This document shows, piece after piece, positions 42,285 through 50,813 of a DNA stretch of 64,000 nucleotides. Source of the stretch: CAZQQU01 sp964595625 (GTDB taxonomy: Bacteria > Bacteroidota > Bacteroidia > Flavobacteriales > Flavobacteriaceae); assembly GCA_964595625.1 (NCBI GenBank), contig CAZQQU010000010.1, forward strand, positions 21,785-85,784, written 5' to 3'. Below the pieces are notes generated by a model, which saw nothing but the letters and a program-made list of their open reading frames with translations, was not told the DNA's origin and searched no databases. Both the position numbers and the translations under genes were made by a program. How positions within the stretch are numbered: the stretch's first letter is position 1; each line of letters starts with the position of its first letter.

Positions 42285-43402
42285 GTTTAGAAGTTAACAT
42301 ATATACGCCGCAAGAACTCAATCATTCATCGTATGTACATACGGGATTGTTTGAACTCGAAAAAGAAGGGTTTTTAAAAACTCGTATTATTTTTTCTGTA
42401 AAAAAAAGACCGGGGACATTACATTTAAAAAATAATGTTTTAGAAACTAGAAAAGCTACTCACCCCAAAACCTCTTTTTATGAACTCATTGATACTAAAA
42501 TAAATCATAAAATAACATTTGCTACCGATTTATACGATGCTTCGTATTCGTTTTCAGAATATGCCTTAAAACATTGTGATTTTGTTTTTAAAAGAAATTT
42601 TGAAACTCAACACGTTTCATTATTACCCGAAGAATATCAAAAAAAAATCTTACCGTTGGGTTGGACTTTTGGAGTGCACTCGTCTAAAAAAAATATATAC
42701 TTCAAATTTTATTGGGGGCTTCTCCTCTCAAATTTGATGATTGATTTAAAACCCGACAGGTATTTTTTTAACCGATTTTATAATTCTCTTGCCAAACAGC
42801 AACGACATTGGAATTTTATTAAAACGTCTCGTAATATTAGTCAGTTTGAAAATAATTTTTCACATTTTAACAGTAACTTGATTATTTTTCAAACCCGTTG
42901 TTTTACTAATGAAAATAATTTGGAGTTACAAGAATTACATCAACAACGTTATCATATAATACAATTATTACAATCCCATTTTCCAGAACAGTTTCGAGGA
43001 GGTTTTATTTCTTCTGAAATAGCCGAAAAATATTATCCAGATGCTATTACCAATCTAAAAACAGACCCAATTTCTTATCTTGAATTGGTAAAATCATCAA
43101 AAATAGGAATCTATACTCAAGGAATTCAAAATTCTCCTGCTTGGAAAATGGCAGAATATCTCTCACAAGGAAAAGTAGTTATAGCACAACGTTTTCAGAC
43201 AGAGTTAGCTGTACCTTTAGAAGATCAAAAACATGTGCTGTTTTTTGATGATATAAAAGAAATTCCGGAATTGTGTGATTTAATTTTTAAGAATCAAAAA
43301 TTGGCTGAACAATTAATGGAAAATGGACGAAGATATTATGAGAACAATATTGCACCAAAACAAAATATAAAACGTATTATTGAATTGATGTTAAATTATT
43401 AA
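42281..43402 (+). CDS. Putative GT-B glycosyltransferase
   Basis: 373 aa. The N-terminal half is not recognised. The C-terminal part has GT-B features: SYLELVKSSKIGIYTQGIQ, SPAWKMAEYLSQGKVVIAQRF and a terminal NIAPKQNIKRIIELML, comparable with the Glyco_trans_1_2 domain. It is placed between two GT4 genes with a 4-base upstream overlap, which supports a sugar transferase role. Low similarity, so family not assigned. Confidence 0.6.
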   Translation: MSLEVNIYTPQELNHSSYVHTGLFELEKEGFLKTRIIFSVKKRPGTLHLKNNVLETRKATHPKTSFYELIDTKINHKITFATDLYDASYSFSEYALKHCDFVFKRNFETQHVSLLPEEYQKKILPLGWTFGVHSSKKNIYFKFYWGLLLSNLMIDLKPDRYFFNRFYNSLAKQQRHWNFIKTSRNISQFENNFSHFNSNLIIFQTRCFTNENNLELQELHQQRYHIIQLLQSHFPEQFRGGFISSEIAEKYYPDAITNLKTDPISYLELVKSSKIGIYTQGIQNSPAWKMAEYLSQGKVVIAQRFQTELAVPLEDQKHVLFFDDIKEIPELCDLIFKNQKLAEQLMENGRRYYENNIAPKQNIKRIIELMLNY

Positions 43403-43407
43403 AATTC

Positions 43408-44421
43408 GTGAAAAAAATCATCGTTCATCATCGTTCTTCGCATCATTCGGGATATTCTGGATATGCTCAGCTCATTGATTATATGGATGATGTAGAAGTG
43501 ATTTACGGAAAAAATTCGATTTTATCTGAACGAGTAGCTCGGTTTATTAAAAAAAGGAACTCTCAACAATTTGGTTTATACGATAGTAATAGTGCTCATA
43601 AAAATATTGAGTTAATCAATAAGTTGCTCTTCTCTAAAGAAAAATATGTAGTGCATTATCTCAATGGAGAGCGGGACATTCGTCAAGCAATCAATTGTTT
43701 TAAAAAAGTTACTTCTGTGGCTACTTTTCATAAACCACCTGAAGTTTTAAAAAAAACAATTTTGGATACCCAATATTTAAAAAAACTAAAAGGAGCGATA
43801 GCCGTAGGAGAAAACCAAGTTAATTTTTTAAAAAACTGGCTGGATAATGAGAATGTAAAATATATTCCACATGGAGTAGATACTGATTTTTTTACTCCTG
43901 ATAATTTGATAAAGAAAGAGAATACAATTCTATTTGTTGGTCAGCATTTAAGAGATTTTGAGGCGTTAAATTACGCTGTTCCAAGACTAATGGAACAAAA
44001 TTCGAAATTGAAATTGAAAGTCATTATAAGAAAAGATTTTAAAAATAAAATAACGCCACATTCATCGATTGAGTTTTTTTCAGACTTGGATGATTATGAT
44101 TTAAGAATCTTATATCAAGAAGCTTCCATATTATTTTTACCATTAAAAAATGTAACAGCATGTAATTCTATTTTGGAAGCAATGGCTTGTGGTCTTCCTA
44201 TTATTTCAACAGATGTAGGAGGAAATAATAAATATATAAATAATAAATCGGGCATTTTAGTACCTTCTAATGATAATATTGCATTAGTAGATTCTGTAAA
44301 ATTATTATTGAACAATAAAGATTTATTAAATGAAATGAGTGTTCAAGCAAGAATAAATGCGATGGAATTTCAATGGCATAAAGTAGCGTCAAATGTTGAA
44401 CAATTTTATAGAACACTATAA
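43408..44421 (+). CDS. GT4 family glycosyltransferase
   Basis: 337 aa. Start codon GTG, 5 bases after the upstream stop (KKIIVHHRSSHHSGYSGYAQL). Donor domain: IPHGVDTDFFTPDN, TILFVGQHLRDFEAL, SILFLPLKNVTACNSILEAMACGLPIISTDVGG. It follows the usual GT-B two-domain layout. A/T rich. The next gene starts 2 bases after the stop. Confidence 0.88.
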   Translation: MKKIIVHHRSSHHSGYSGYAQLIDYMDDVEVIYGKNSILSERVARFIKKRNSQQFGLYDSNSAHKNIELINKLLFSKEKYVVHYLNGERDIRQAINCFKKVTSVATFHKPPEVLKKTILDTQYLKKLKGAIAVGENQVNFLKNWLDNENVKYIPHGVDTDFFTPDNLIKKENTILFVGQHLRDFEALNYAVPRLMEQNSKLKLKVIIRKDFKNKITPHSSIEFFSDLDDYDLRILYQEASILFLPLKNVTACNSILEAMACGLPIISTDVGGNNKYINNKSGILVPSNDNIALVDSVKLLLNNKDLLNEMSVQARINAMEFQWHKVASNVEQFYRTL

Positions 44422-44423
44422 TA

Positions 44424-45566
44424 ATGATTAAATTCAACGTGATAAATAAAAGACAAAAGGTAACAGTAAAAAGAATAATTTTCTATTGTTTAAATTTTTT
44501 CAAAAAAACATATATAGTTTCTCATACTAATCAATCTCCAAATCGAACTGAAATTATTGAACATGCGGTATTAAATATACCACAAGATCAATTAGAATAC
44601 TTGAAATATCAAAAGTTATTTCCATATTTTGATGAAGCCGTTTATAAGGAAGGAAAAATCGTAATTTCTTATTTCAGTGATGTTTTTGTAGATTTAGATA
44701 ATGGAATTGGATTAAGTGAAAATTTAGAAATAATACAAGAAACAAAAAAATATCCTACCATAAAAAACGCAACATATTTATCTAAAATATCAAATTATAC
44801 AGAAATTAATGATGAATATGTAATAGTTATCAATGGAGCTTTAAATGCTCAGTATTTTCATATATGGTTTGATTCTCTTATTAAACTTTATTATCTAAAT
44901 CAGCTTGAAAATAAACCAGTTATTGTTTTATGGGATAAAACGCCACAAATTTATAAAGACGTAATCTATAGTTTTAATGATATATTTAAAATAAATGAAG
45001 TAACGACTAGATTTATAAAAGTCAAAAATTATGGAATAATTAAAAATTTATATTGGGCTAAACATGCTCCTTATTTTAGTCCTAAAATAAGAGATTTTTT
45101 AGCTGCTAAATTGGTTAAACAACAATATGAATTTCCTAAAAAAGTTTATATAAAAAGAAAAACAAGACCAATTATTAATGCTGAAGAAATAGAAAAAATT
45201 TTCACAGAAAAAGGTTTTGAAATGATTTATCTAGAAGATTTAAATATCTTCGAACAAGCAGAATTGTTCCATAATGCCGATGTTGTAGCAGGATTACACG
45301 GAGCTGGTTTTACGAATTTGATATTTGCTTCTCCTAAACTAAAAATTATAGAACTTCAAAACTTTGCAATAGTAACAACCTACTATTTTATTTCCAAACA
45401 ACTTGATTTGGATTATCATTACGTATTACCTAATGAATATGATTATGATGCAATTCATAATCCATATTCCGAAAACAAGTTGTTTTATAAACAAAAGTTA
45501 ACTGATGTAAGTTTTGATGGTAACAAAGTAAAACAAGTTTTAGAAAAAATTCTTGTTCCAGAATAA
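44424..45566 (+). CDS. GT61 (DUF563) family glycosyltransferase
   Basis: 380 aa. Central YVIVINGALNAQYFHIWFDSLIKLYYL and C-terminal KVYIKRKTRPIINAEEIEKIF, FEQAELFHNADVVAGLHGAGFTNLIFAS form the DUF563 signature (R..R, then G.HGAG). It is the last gene of the A/T-rich block; beyond it lie gene remnants. Donor unknown. Confidence 0.88.
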   Translation: MIKFNVINKRQKVTVKRIIFYCLNFFKKTYIVSHTNQSPNRTEIIEHAVLNIPQDQLEYLKYQKLFPYFDEAVYKEGKIVISYFSDVFVDLDNGIGLSENLEIIQETKKYPTIKNATYLSKISNYTEINDEYVIVINGALNAQYFHIWFDSLIKLYYLNQLENKPVIVLWDKTPQIYKDVIYSFNDIFKINEVTTRFIKVKNYGIIKNLYWAKHAPYFSPKIRDFLAAKLVKQQYEFPKKVYIKRKTRPIINAEEIEKIFTEKGFEMIYLEDLNIFEQAELFHNADVVAGLHGAGFTNLIFASPKLKIIELQNFAIVTTYYFISKQLDLDYHYVLPNEYDYDAIHNPYSENKLFYKQKLTDVSFDGNKVKQVLEKILVPE

Positions 45567-45687
45567 TTTTCAGGTTTTACTTTGTTCATTAAATTATAAA
45601 AAGGTAAATTTATTCTAAGACAATTACAGACAAATTTTACCTCGCCCCTTTAGGGGAGGGGGGCAAAGCCGAAAACAAAACAAAGCC

Positions 45688-45801
45688 ATGCCCAAACTTA
45701 AAATACTTTATACCATCCCCAATTTTGATACCGCCGGAAGCGGGAAGGTGCTGTACGACCTGGCGAAGGGCTTAGACCGGGAGCTCTTTGAGGTGCTATA
45801 A
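45688..45801 (+). pseudogene. Truncated GT4 gene (duplicate of the start of the gene at 52662)
   Basis: 37 residues: LKILYTIPNFDTAGSGKVLY, then DLAKGLDRELFEVL and a stop. The same start occurs at 52662 (LKILYTIPNFDTAGSGKVLY, then DLARGLNKAYFEV). The remainder of the gene is gone. It looks like the 5' stump of a paralogue left by deletion or recombination. Confidence 0.8.
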
Positions 45802-45835
45802 TTCCCCCCAAATACCGAATAGAAAGTTTACCAAT

Positions 45836-45925
45836 ATGAATTTAACGGTTGTTTTACCCATATACAAGGGTGCCAACACACTTATTCTTAGAGGGCTTGT
45901 CAAAATTGTTATATTGAAACTTTAG
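45836..45925 (+). pseudogene. Truncated start of a GT2 glycosyltransferase
   Basis: A frame of 29 residues beginning MNLTVVLPIYKGANTL, the classic N-terminus of a GT2 enzyme, and closing at 45923. A second, also broken, GT2-like start lies on the other side of the ATPase gene at 47484-47546. Confidence 0.6.
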
Positions 45926-45968
45926 AAAAAAACATCTTATTTTAGTCAAAATGTAAAAATAGTATGCT

Positions 45969-45996
45969 TTGAAACCGCTTATTTTTACTATATTTG
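45969..45996 (+). promoter_or_regulatory. Full consensus promoter of the DUF4143 ATPase gene
   Basis: TTG (45969-45971), a 17-base spacer, then TATATTTG (45989-45996), 17 bases before the ATG. Confidence 0.75.
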
Positions 45997-46013
45997 TATA
46001 AATAAATATTTTT

Positions 46014-47459
46014 ATGAGTAATTTTGGTTTTATTCCCACCGAAAAAATAATAGAGCGGTTGCATTACGAAAATCCTTGGTGGGCTAATGGAAGCGTTGCC
46101 GATGTGTATAGCAATATGTCTAAACGGCTGTATTTTAACGTATTCTATCCGTATGTTACAGACAGCGGTATTCGGAGGGCTTTGGTGCTCATGGGACCCC
46201 GGCGGGTGGGAAAAACCGTGATGCTTTTTCATACCATACAACAATTATTGAGTGAAAAGGTGAATCCTTTTAAAATTTTTTTTGTAGGGATAGATAATCC
46301 GGTTTATTTGCATTTGGGTTTAGAAGACCTGCTAAAACTGTATCAACAATCACTTAGTTGCGAAAGTTTAGACGGGTGTTATGTTTTTTTTGATGAAATA
46401 CAATACCTCAAAGATTGGGAACGACACCTCAAAGTGTTGGTTGACAGCTATCCCCATACCCAATTTGTCGTATCGGGTTCGGCTGCTGCGGCTCTTAAAA
46501 GGAACAGTACCGAGAGCGGTGCCGGCAGATTTACTGACTTTATGTTGCCTCCCTTAACCTTTCAAGAATACATTCACCTTAAAAACAAAAATCATCTTAT
46601 TTTTAACGGACAAATCAGTTATGGTGCTGTTCAACATCCCTATTGCCTAACCCATGATATAAAAACTTTTAACAAAGAGTTTGTGCATTATCTCAACTTT
46701 GGCGGCTATCCCGAAGTGGTGCTGTCTGAAAAAATACAAAGCGATATGGGCCGGTACGTTAAAAGCGATATCGTTGATAAAGTATTACTACGAGATTTGC
46801 CAAGTTTGTATGGTATTAAGGACGTGCAAGAGCTAAACCGTTTTTTCTCGTACATTGCTTACAATACAGGCAACGAGTTTTCTTTTGAAAGTATGAGTCG
46901 GGAAAGCGGTATAGCCAAGGATACTTTAAAAAAATATTTGGAATATTTAGAAGCTGCTTTCTTGATAAAAGTGCTAAACAAGGTAGATATTAATGCCAAA
47001 CGGTTAAAACGCATAACGAGTTTTAAGGTGTATTTAACAAACCCATCGTTGCGTACGGCTTTGTTTTCGCCTGTCATTGAAACCGACAGCGAAATGGGAA
47101 ATATGGTAGAAACAGCTGTTTTGTCTCAATGGATGCATCGCGAAAAATTAGACTTAACCTATGCCCGGTGGAAAGAGGGACGCAGTGAAGGCGAAGTAGA
47201 TTTAGTGTTAGTTGACGATAAAAAATACAAACCCGTGTGGGGCGTAGAAATCAAATGGAGCAACCGCTATTTTGAAAAACCGGGTGAATTGAAAAGTTTG
47301 ATACGTTTTTGTAAAAACAACGGTTTTCAAAAAGCCTTGGTTACATCTATTGATAAGTTGGGCGTGCAACAAGCAGATGAAATAAACGTTACGTTTTTAC
47401 CCGTATCGGTGTATTGTTTTAACATAGGCAATATCACCTTACAAATGAAAAGTGCTTGA
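46014..47459 (+). CDS. AAA-family ATPase with DUF4143 domain
   Basis: 481 aa. Walker A GPRRVGKT, Walker B GCYVFFDEIQYL, sensor-like VVSGSAAAAL, and a C-terminal DUF4143 part ending in a nuclease-like segment (WKEGRSEGEVDLVLVDDKKY, VWGVEIKWS, with the spaced E/D...EIK pattern of PD-(D/E)XK folds). Members of this group are common as solitary, horizontally moving genes; function is poorly known. It has its own promoter and interrupts the polysaccharide locus between gene remnants, so it is probably an inserted passenger. Confidence 0.87.
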   Translation: MSNFGFIPTEKIIERLHYENPWWANGSVADVYSNMSKRLYFNVFYPYVTDSGIRRALVLMGPRRVGKTVMLFHTIQQLLSEKVNPFKIFFVGIDNPVYLHLGLEDLLKLYQQSLSCESLDGCYVFFDEIQYLKDWERHLKVLVDSYPHTQFVVSGSAAAALKRNSTESGAGRFTDFMLPPLTFQEYIHLKNKNHLIFNGQISYGAVQHPYCLTHDIKTFNKEFVHYLNFGGYPEVVLSEKIQSDMGRYVKSDIVDKVLLRDLPSLYGIKDVQELNRFFSYIAYNTGNEFSFESMSRESGIAKDTLKKYLEYLEAAFLIKVLNKVDINAKRLKRITSFKVYLTNPSLRTALFSPVIETDSEMGNMVETAVLSQWMHREKLDLTYARWKEGRSEGEVDLVLVDDKKYKPVWGVEIKWSNRYFEKPGELKSLIRFCKNNGFQKALVTSIDKLGVQQADEINVTFLPVSVYCFNIGNITLQMKSA

Positions 47460-47821
47460 CAGTAAGGTTTTGTAAATAGGTACGTAACGGTTATTTTACC
47501 CATTTAGAATAGCAAAAACACCTTAGAAAAAACCTCGAGCGTATAAGAATGTCGTAAAACCTTACTAGTATTTTACCAAAATTGTTTGAGTTTACTTCCT
47601 GGGAACAATAATAAACAAATCCCCAAAATGCAAAAAACAAAATGGCATCCGGATAGAGTGAAGAAGCTGTGCTTACTGGAGAGGAGCTTAGGTTCTTCTT
47701 TGGATTAAGTATAACTCCACTCCCTAAAACCTTCTAAAATTTTTTCCCGTAAGGGAGAAAAAAATAAAAAAATAAAGTGAAATGATTATTTTTAATATTC
47801 AAAAAACGCAAAACGGGTTTT
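47460..47821. other. Spacer with a GT2 remnant and a short inverted repeat pair
   Basis: AGTAAGGTTTT (47461-47471) and its complement AAAACCTTACT (47556-47566) enclose a GT2-like remnant. Further on, a 26-codon frame at 47628-47708 has no recognisable product, and TTTCCC-GTAA-GGGAGAAA near 47745 may be a weak terminator. Confidence 0.6.
47484..47546 (+). pseudogene. Degenerate GT2 glycosyltransferase start
   Basis: Read in one frame: VTVILPI, stop, NSKNTLEKTSSV, stop. A GT2 N-terminus normally reads TVILPIYN; here the tyrosine codon has become TAG. The first 20 bases resemble the remnant at 45836. Confidence 0.55.
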
Positions 47822-50605
47822 ATGCAAACAATACGGGTGTGGTTATGCTTACTACTGCTGGGAACTATCAGCCCGGTAGCAGCTCAGTTACCTAGCTCGG
47901 TTGTGGAACAATGGGAATCCCTGGTGGCTCAAAAGGAATACGACCAGGCACTAGAATGGATCACTACGGTGCAATCTCAGTTTCCAGCTGCGGGTACCGA
48001 AGCGGCTCACAGCAGGTTATTACGCAGTAAAGTCTATATGGAAACCCGCCAGTATGAGGCCGCCCAACAATTGTTAGATAGTTTGCTCATGGACCCCTCC
48101 CTCACCAAACAACCCCCACTCTTAGCCGATGTGTGGTTTCAACAAGGGCTGCTGGCAAACAATTACTACCGAGAGTCGCAAGCGGTCCATTATTTTATGA
48201 AAGTGGATAGTATAGCCGATGTAAATAAGATTCCACCTGAGTTTCAAACCCACGCCCTGCTTACAATTGGTGATATTTTGTTTCAGTGGCGGTATATGCG
48301 ATATACCACCGGCAATTCCAAACCGGCCCATTTTTATCAAAAAGCCCTCGACATTGCACAACAAACCGCCGATACGGTGTCGGTGTACCGCATCCAAATT
48401 CGCTTGGCTTTTTTTGAAGCAGCCAATCCTTCGTACGATCAGGAAATTCCTTCGGTATTTGAAGAAAGTAAGGCCTATTTTATCCAACACAACCACCTAC
48501 TGCCGTTGATGGAAGTCTATCACCGATGGGCTAAGGTGTATATGATTCGGGGTCAATATGCTGAAAGTGAAGCACTTTATAAGGAGTATATTTTACGGGC
48601 ACAACAAAACCAACTCATCGAAAAAGAGGCCATGGGCAATTGGCAATACGCTATTCTGCAAGAAACTACACAAAATATACCCGAAGCTATTGCCGCTTAC
48701 GAGCGGGCTAAAACCTTGTTTGAAACCCAACGACCCATCGAAAATGCCACCAATTACAGTGCGGTACTGGCCTCCTTAGCCGATTTGTACTATGCTACCG
48801 GGCAAATGAAAGAGGCTTACGAACACTTGGGAAGTTATCACCACATACGGGATTCCTTGGATAATTTGGCGCAAATGCATTGGGCTAAGGAACTGGAAAC
48901 CAAATTCCAAACGGCGGAAAAAGACAAAGCAATTTCGCAATTACAACTTAAAAATCAACAGAAAAATACCCAAATTTTATTGGTGATTTTAGTAGCTTTA
49001 ATCATAGGTACCGCGCTGTTATTTTATTATTTCCGACAAAAACAACTGATACAGTTAGCCCAGCAAATCGCCGAACTCGACCGGGTAAAACAAACCTTTT
49101 TTGCCAATATTTCGCACGAGTTTCGGACCCCGTTAACCCTGATCAAAAGTCCGGTACAACAACTGCAAACCACCGCCCCGGAGGAAGATCAAAAGCTGCT
49201 CCAATTGATTGATTCCAATGCCAACCGCATGCTCGAATTGGTAGACCAACTGTTAGAACTTTCTCAAATCAATAGCGGTACCGTACAATTAATCCTTAAA
49301 AAAGGAAACCTCCATGCCTTTTTAGTGAGTTTGATTGAACCTTTTGATTTTCAAGCTTCTAAGCAAAGTGTTGATTTTCAAACCACTCTTATCCCAACCG
49401 ATCAAGATTATTATTTTGATAAGGATTTACTCACTAAAATCATAACTAATCTCATCAACAACGCTTTTAAATATCATCAAAAAAACACCCCCATTCATTT
49501 TCGGGCAGAAGTGCAACAGCAACAATTGCTCATTCAGATTTCCAATACCAATACGCAATTAAAAGAAAGCGATTTAAAAAAAGTATTTGATCGGTTTTAT
49601 CAAAAAAACAGCTTTCACAGTGGTAGCGGTATCGGCTTGGCTTTGGTCAAAGACCTAGTCGCTATTTATGAAGGGAGTATTTCCGCTTGGCGCGAAAAGG
49701 ACTCGGTCGTTTTTTCGGTACAACTTCCCTTGGACGAACACCGTAAAAATGCGGTGATTATCGAGGCCGGTATAGCCGGGGAAACCTCTATGGAAAGCTC
49801 GCTAACCACTTCAGATGACCTTCCGGTTTTACTGATTGCCGACGACCATCCGGATATTCGCCGAATATTGGTGGAAGTATGTGGTGCCGATTACAGAATA
49901 ATACAAGTCAGCAACGGTTTAGAAGCCTATGAAATCGCACAAAAAGAGGTACCTGATTGTATTTTAACCGATGTTATGATGCCGGGCATGGACGGTTTTA
50001 CGCTTACGCAAAAACTAAAAAATAACGATCTAACGGCTTCCGTACCGGTGATTATACTGACCGCTAAATCGGGGGATGACAATCATTTACAAGGGCTTCA
50101 CAGTTGGGCAGATGCCTACTTAACCAAACCCTTTAATCACCAGATATTACAAGCTACTATACAACAATTGCTACACGAACGAAAAAAATTACAGACACGG
50201 TACCGCAGCGAAAAAGTGTTGAAACCGGTGGATATCCAGATTAATTCGGCCGATGAAAAATTTATTGATCGCCTCGAAAAAATATTGGAAACCCAATTAC
50301 CAAATCCCGATTTTACTGCCGAAGACTTTGCTCACCAAATGCACCTGAGTCGTATGCAATTACATCGCAAACTGAAATCGCTCTTTGGGGTGCCCGCCTC
50401 CGAATTTCTACGAATCGAACGACTAAAAATCGCTGCCGACTTGTTAAAAAACAAGTCGACCACCATTTCTGAAATTGCTTATAGTGTCGGTTTTAACGAC
50501 ATCGGATACTTTTCCAAATCGTTTAAAGATTTGTATGGCATGACTCCCTCTCAATTTCGAGAATCTGATAAAAATCAAACTCCCGTAGATTCTACTTCTT
50601 CTTAA
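47822..50605 (+). CDS. Hybrid two-component system protein (TPR sensor, histidine kinase, receiver, AraC HTH)
   Basis: 927 aa one-protein signalling system. Signal peptide (about 1-21), periplasmic TPR-like helices (about 25-370), membrane helix (about 385-405), HisKA with phospho-acceptor H432 (ANISHEFRTPLTL), HATPase (NLINNAFKYH, GSGIGLALVKDL), receiver with D717 (ILTDVMMPGMDG) and lysine in YLTKPFN, and a C-terminal AraC-type HTH (about 825-920, ISEIAYSVGFNDIGYFSKSFK). The layout resembles the hybrid regulators of polysaccharide-use genes in Bacteroides, but with TPRs in place of Reg_prop propellers. The seven-repeat T9SS gene just downstream is a candidate target. Confidence 0.92.
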   Translation: MQTIRVWLCLLLLGTISPVAAQLPSSVVEQWESLVAQKEYDQALEWITTVQSQFPAAGTEAAHSRLLRSKVYMETRQYEAAQQLLDSLLMDPSLTKQPPLLADVWFQQGLLANNYYRESQAVHYFMKVDSIADVNKIPPEFQTHALLTIGDILFQWRYMRYTTGNSKPAHFYQKALDIAQQTADTVSVYRIQIRLAFFEAANPSYDQEIPSVFEESKAYFIQHNHLLPLMEVYHRWAKVYMIRGQYAESEALYKEYILRAQQNQLIEKEAMGNWQYAILQETTQNIPEAIAAYERAKTLFETQRPIENATNYSAVLASLADLYYATGQMKEAYEHLGSYHHIRDSLDNLAQMHWAKELETKFQTAEKDKAISQLQLKNQQKNTQILLVILVALIIGTALLFYYFRQKQLIQLAQQIAELDRVKQTFFANISHEFRTPLTLIKSPVQQLQTTAPEEDQKLLQLIDSNANRMLELVDQLLELSQINSGTVQLILKKGNLHAFLVSLIEPFDFQASKQSVDFQTTLIPTDQDYYFDKDLLTKIITNLINNAFKYHQKNTPIHFRAEVQQQQLLIQISNTNTQLKESDLKKVFDRFYQKNSFHSGSGIGLALVKDLVAIYEGSISAWREKDSVVFSVQLPLDEHRKNAVIIEAGIAGETSMESSLTTSDDLPVLLIADDHPDIRRILVEVCGADYRIIQVSNGLEAYEIAQKEVPDCILTDVMMPGMDGFTLTQKLKNNDLTASVPVIILTAKSGDDNHLQGLHSWADAYLTKPFNHQILQATIQQLLHERKKLQTRYRSEKVLKPVDIQINSADEKFIDRLEKILETQLPNPDFTAEDFAHQMHLSRMQLHRKLKSLFGVPASEFLRIERLKIAADLLKNKSTTISEIAYSVGFNDIGYFSKSFKDLYGMTPSQFRESDKNQTPVDSTSS

Positions 50606-50753
50606 GGAAAATTTTATAGTTGTTGGGTGTAACTACTTGGAAAGTAGAATTTTTTACACTTCCTAATACGTTGTATGTCAATACTTTGGTATTGATGTTA
50701 CATATCTCCAAACAAAGGTTACATACTTCCCATAAGGCTCAGAAACCCGCCCT

Positions 50754-50761
50754 TACTTTTG
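50754..50761 (+). promoter_or_regulatory. TAnnTTTG box upstream of the seven-repeat T9SS gene
   Basis: TACTTTTG, about 50 bases before the ATG at 50814. No consensus -33 TTG, which would fit a promoter needing an activator such as the upstream AraC-type regulator. Confidence 0.5.
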
Positions 50762-50813
50762 CACTGCATTTAACAAAACAGGAGTTTAACCAATTTTATT
50801 AAAAACACAAGTT

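Larger units (their letters stand above)
45567..46013. other. Spacer with gene remnants between GT61 and the DUF4143 ATPase
   Basis: Holds a small G/C hairpin (CCCC-TTTA-GGGG, 45645-45656), two truncated glycosyltransferase starts (annotated separately) and the ATPase promoter. No complete gene. Confidence 0.75.

Noticed and set aside
46014..47459. A transposase or IS element as explanation for the DUF4143 gene insertion
   Set aside because: No transposase motif, terminal inverted repeats or target duplication were seen around the gene; only a separate 11-bp pair after it.
50620..50802. 60-codon frame before the seven-repeat T9SS gene
   Set aside because: No recognisable product; it contains the promoter box at 50754 and looks like untranslated upstream DNA.
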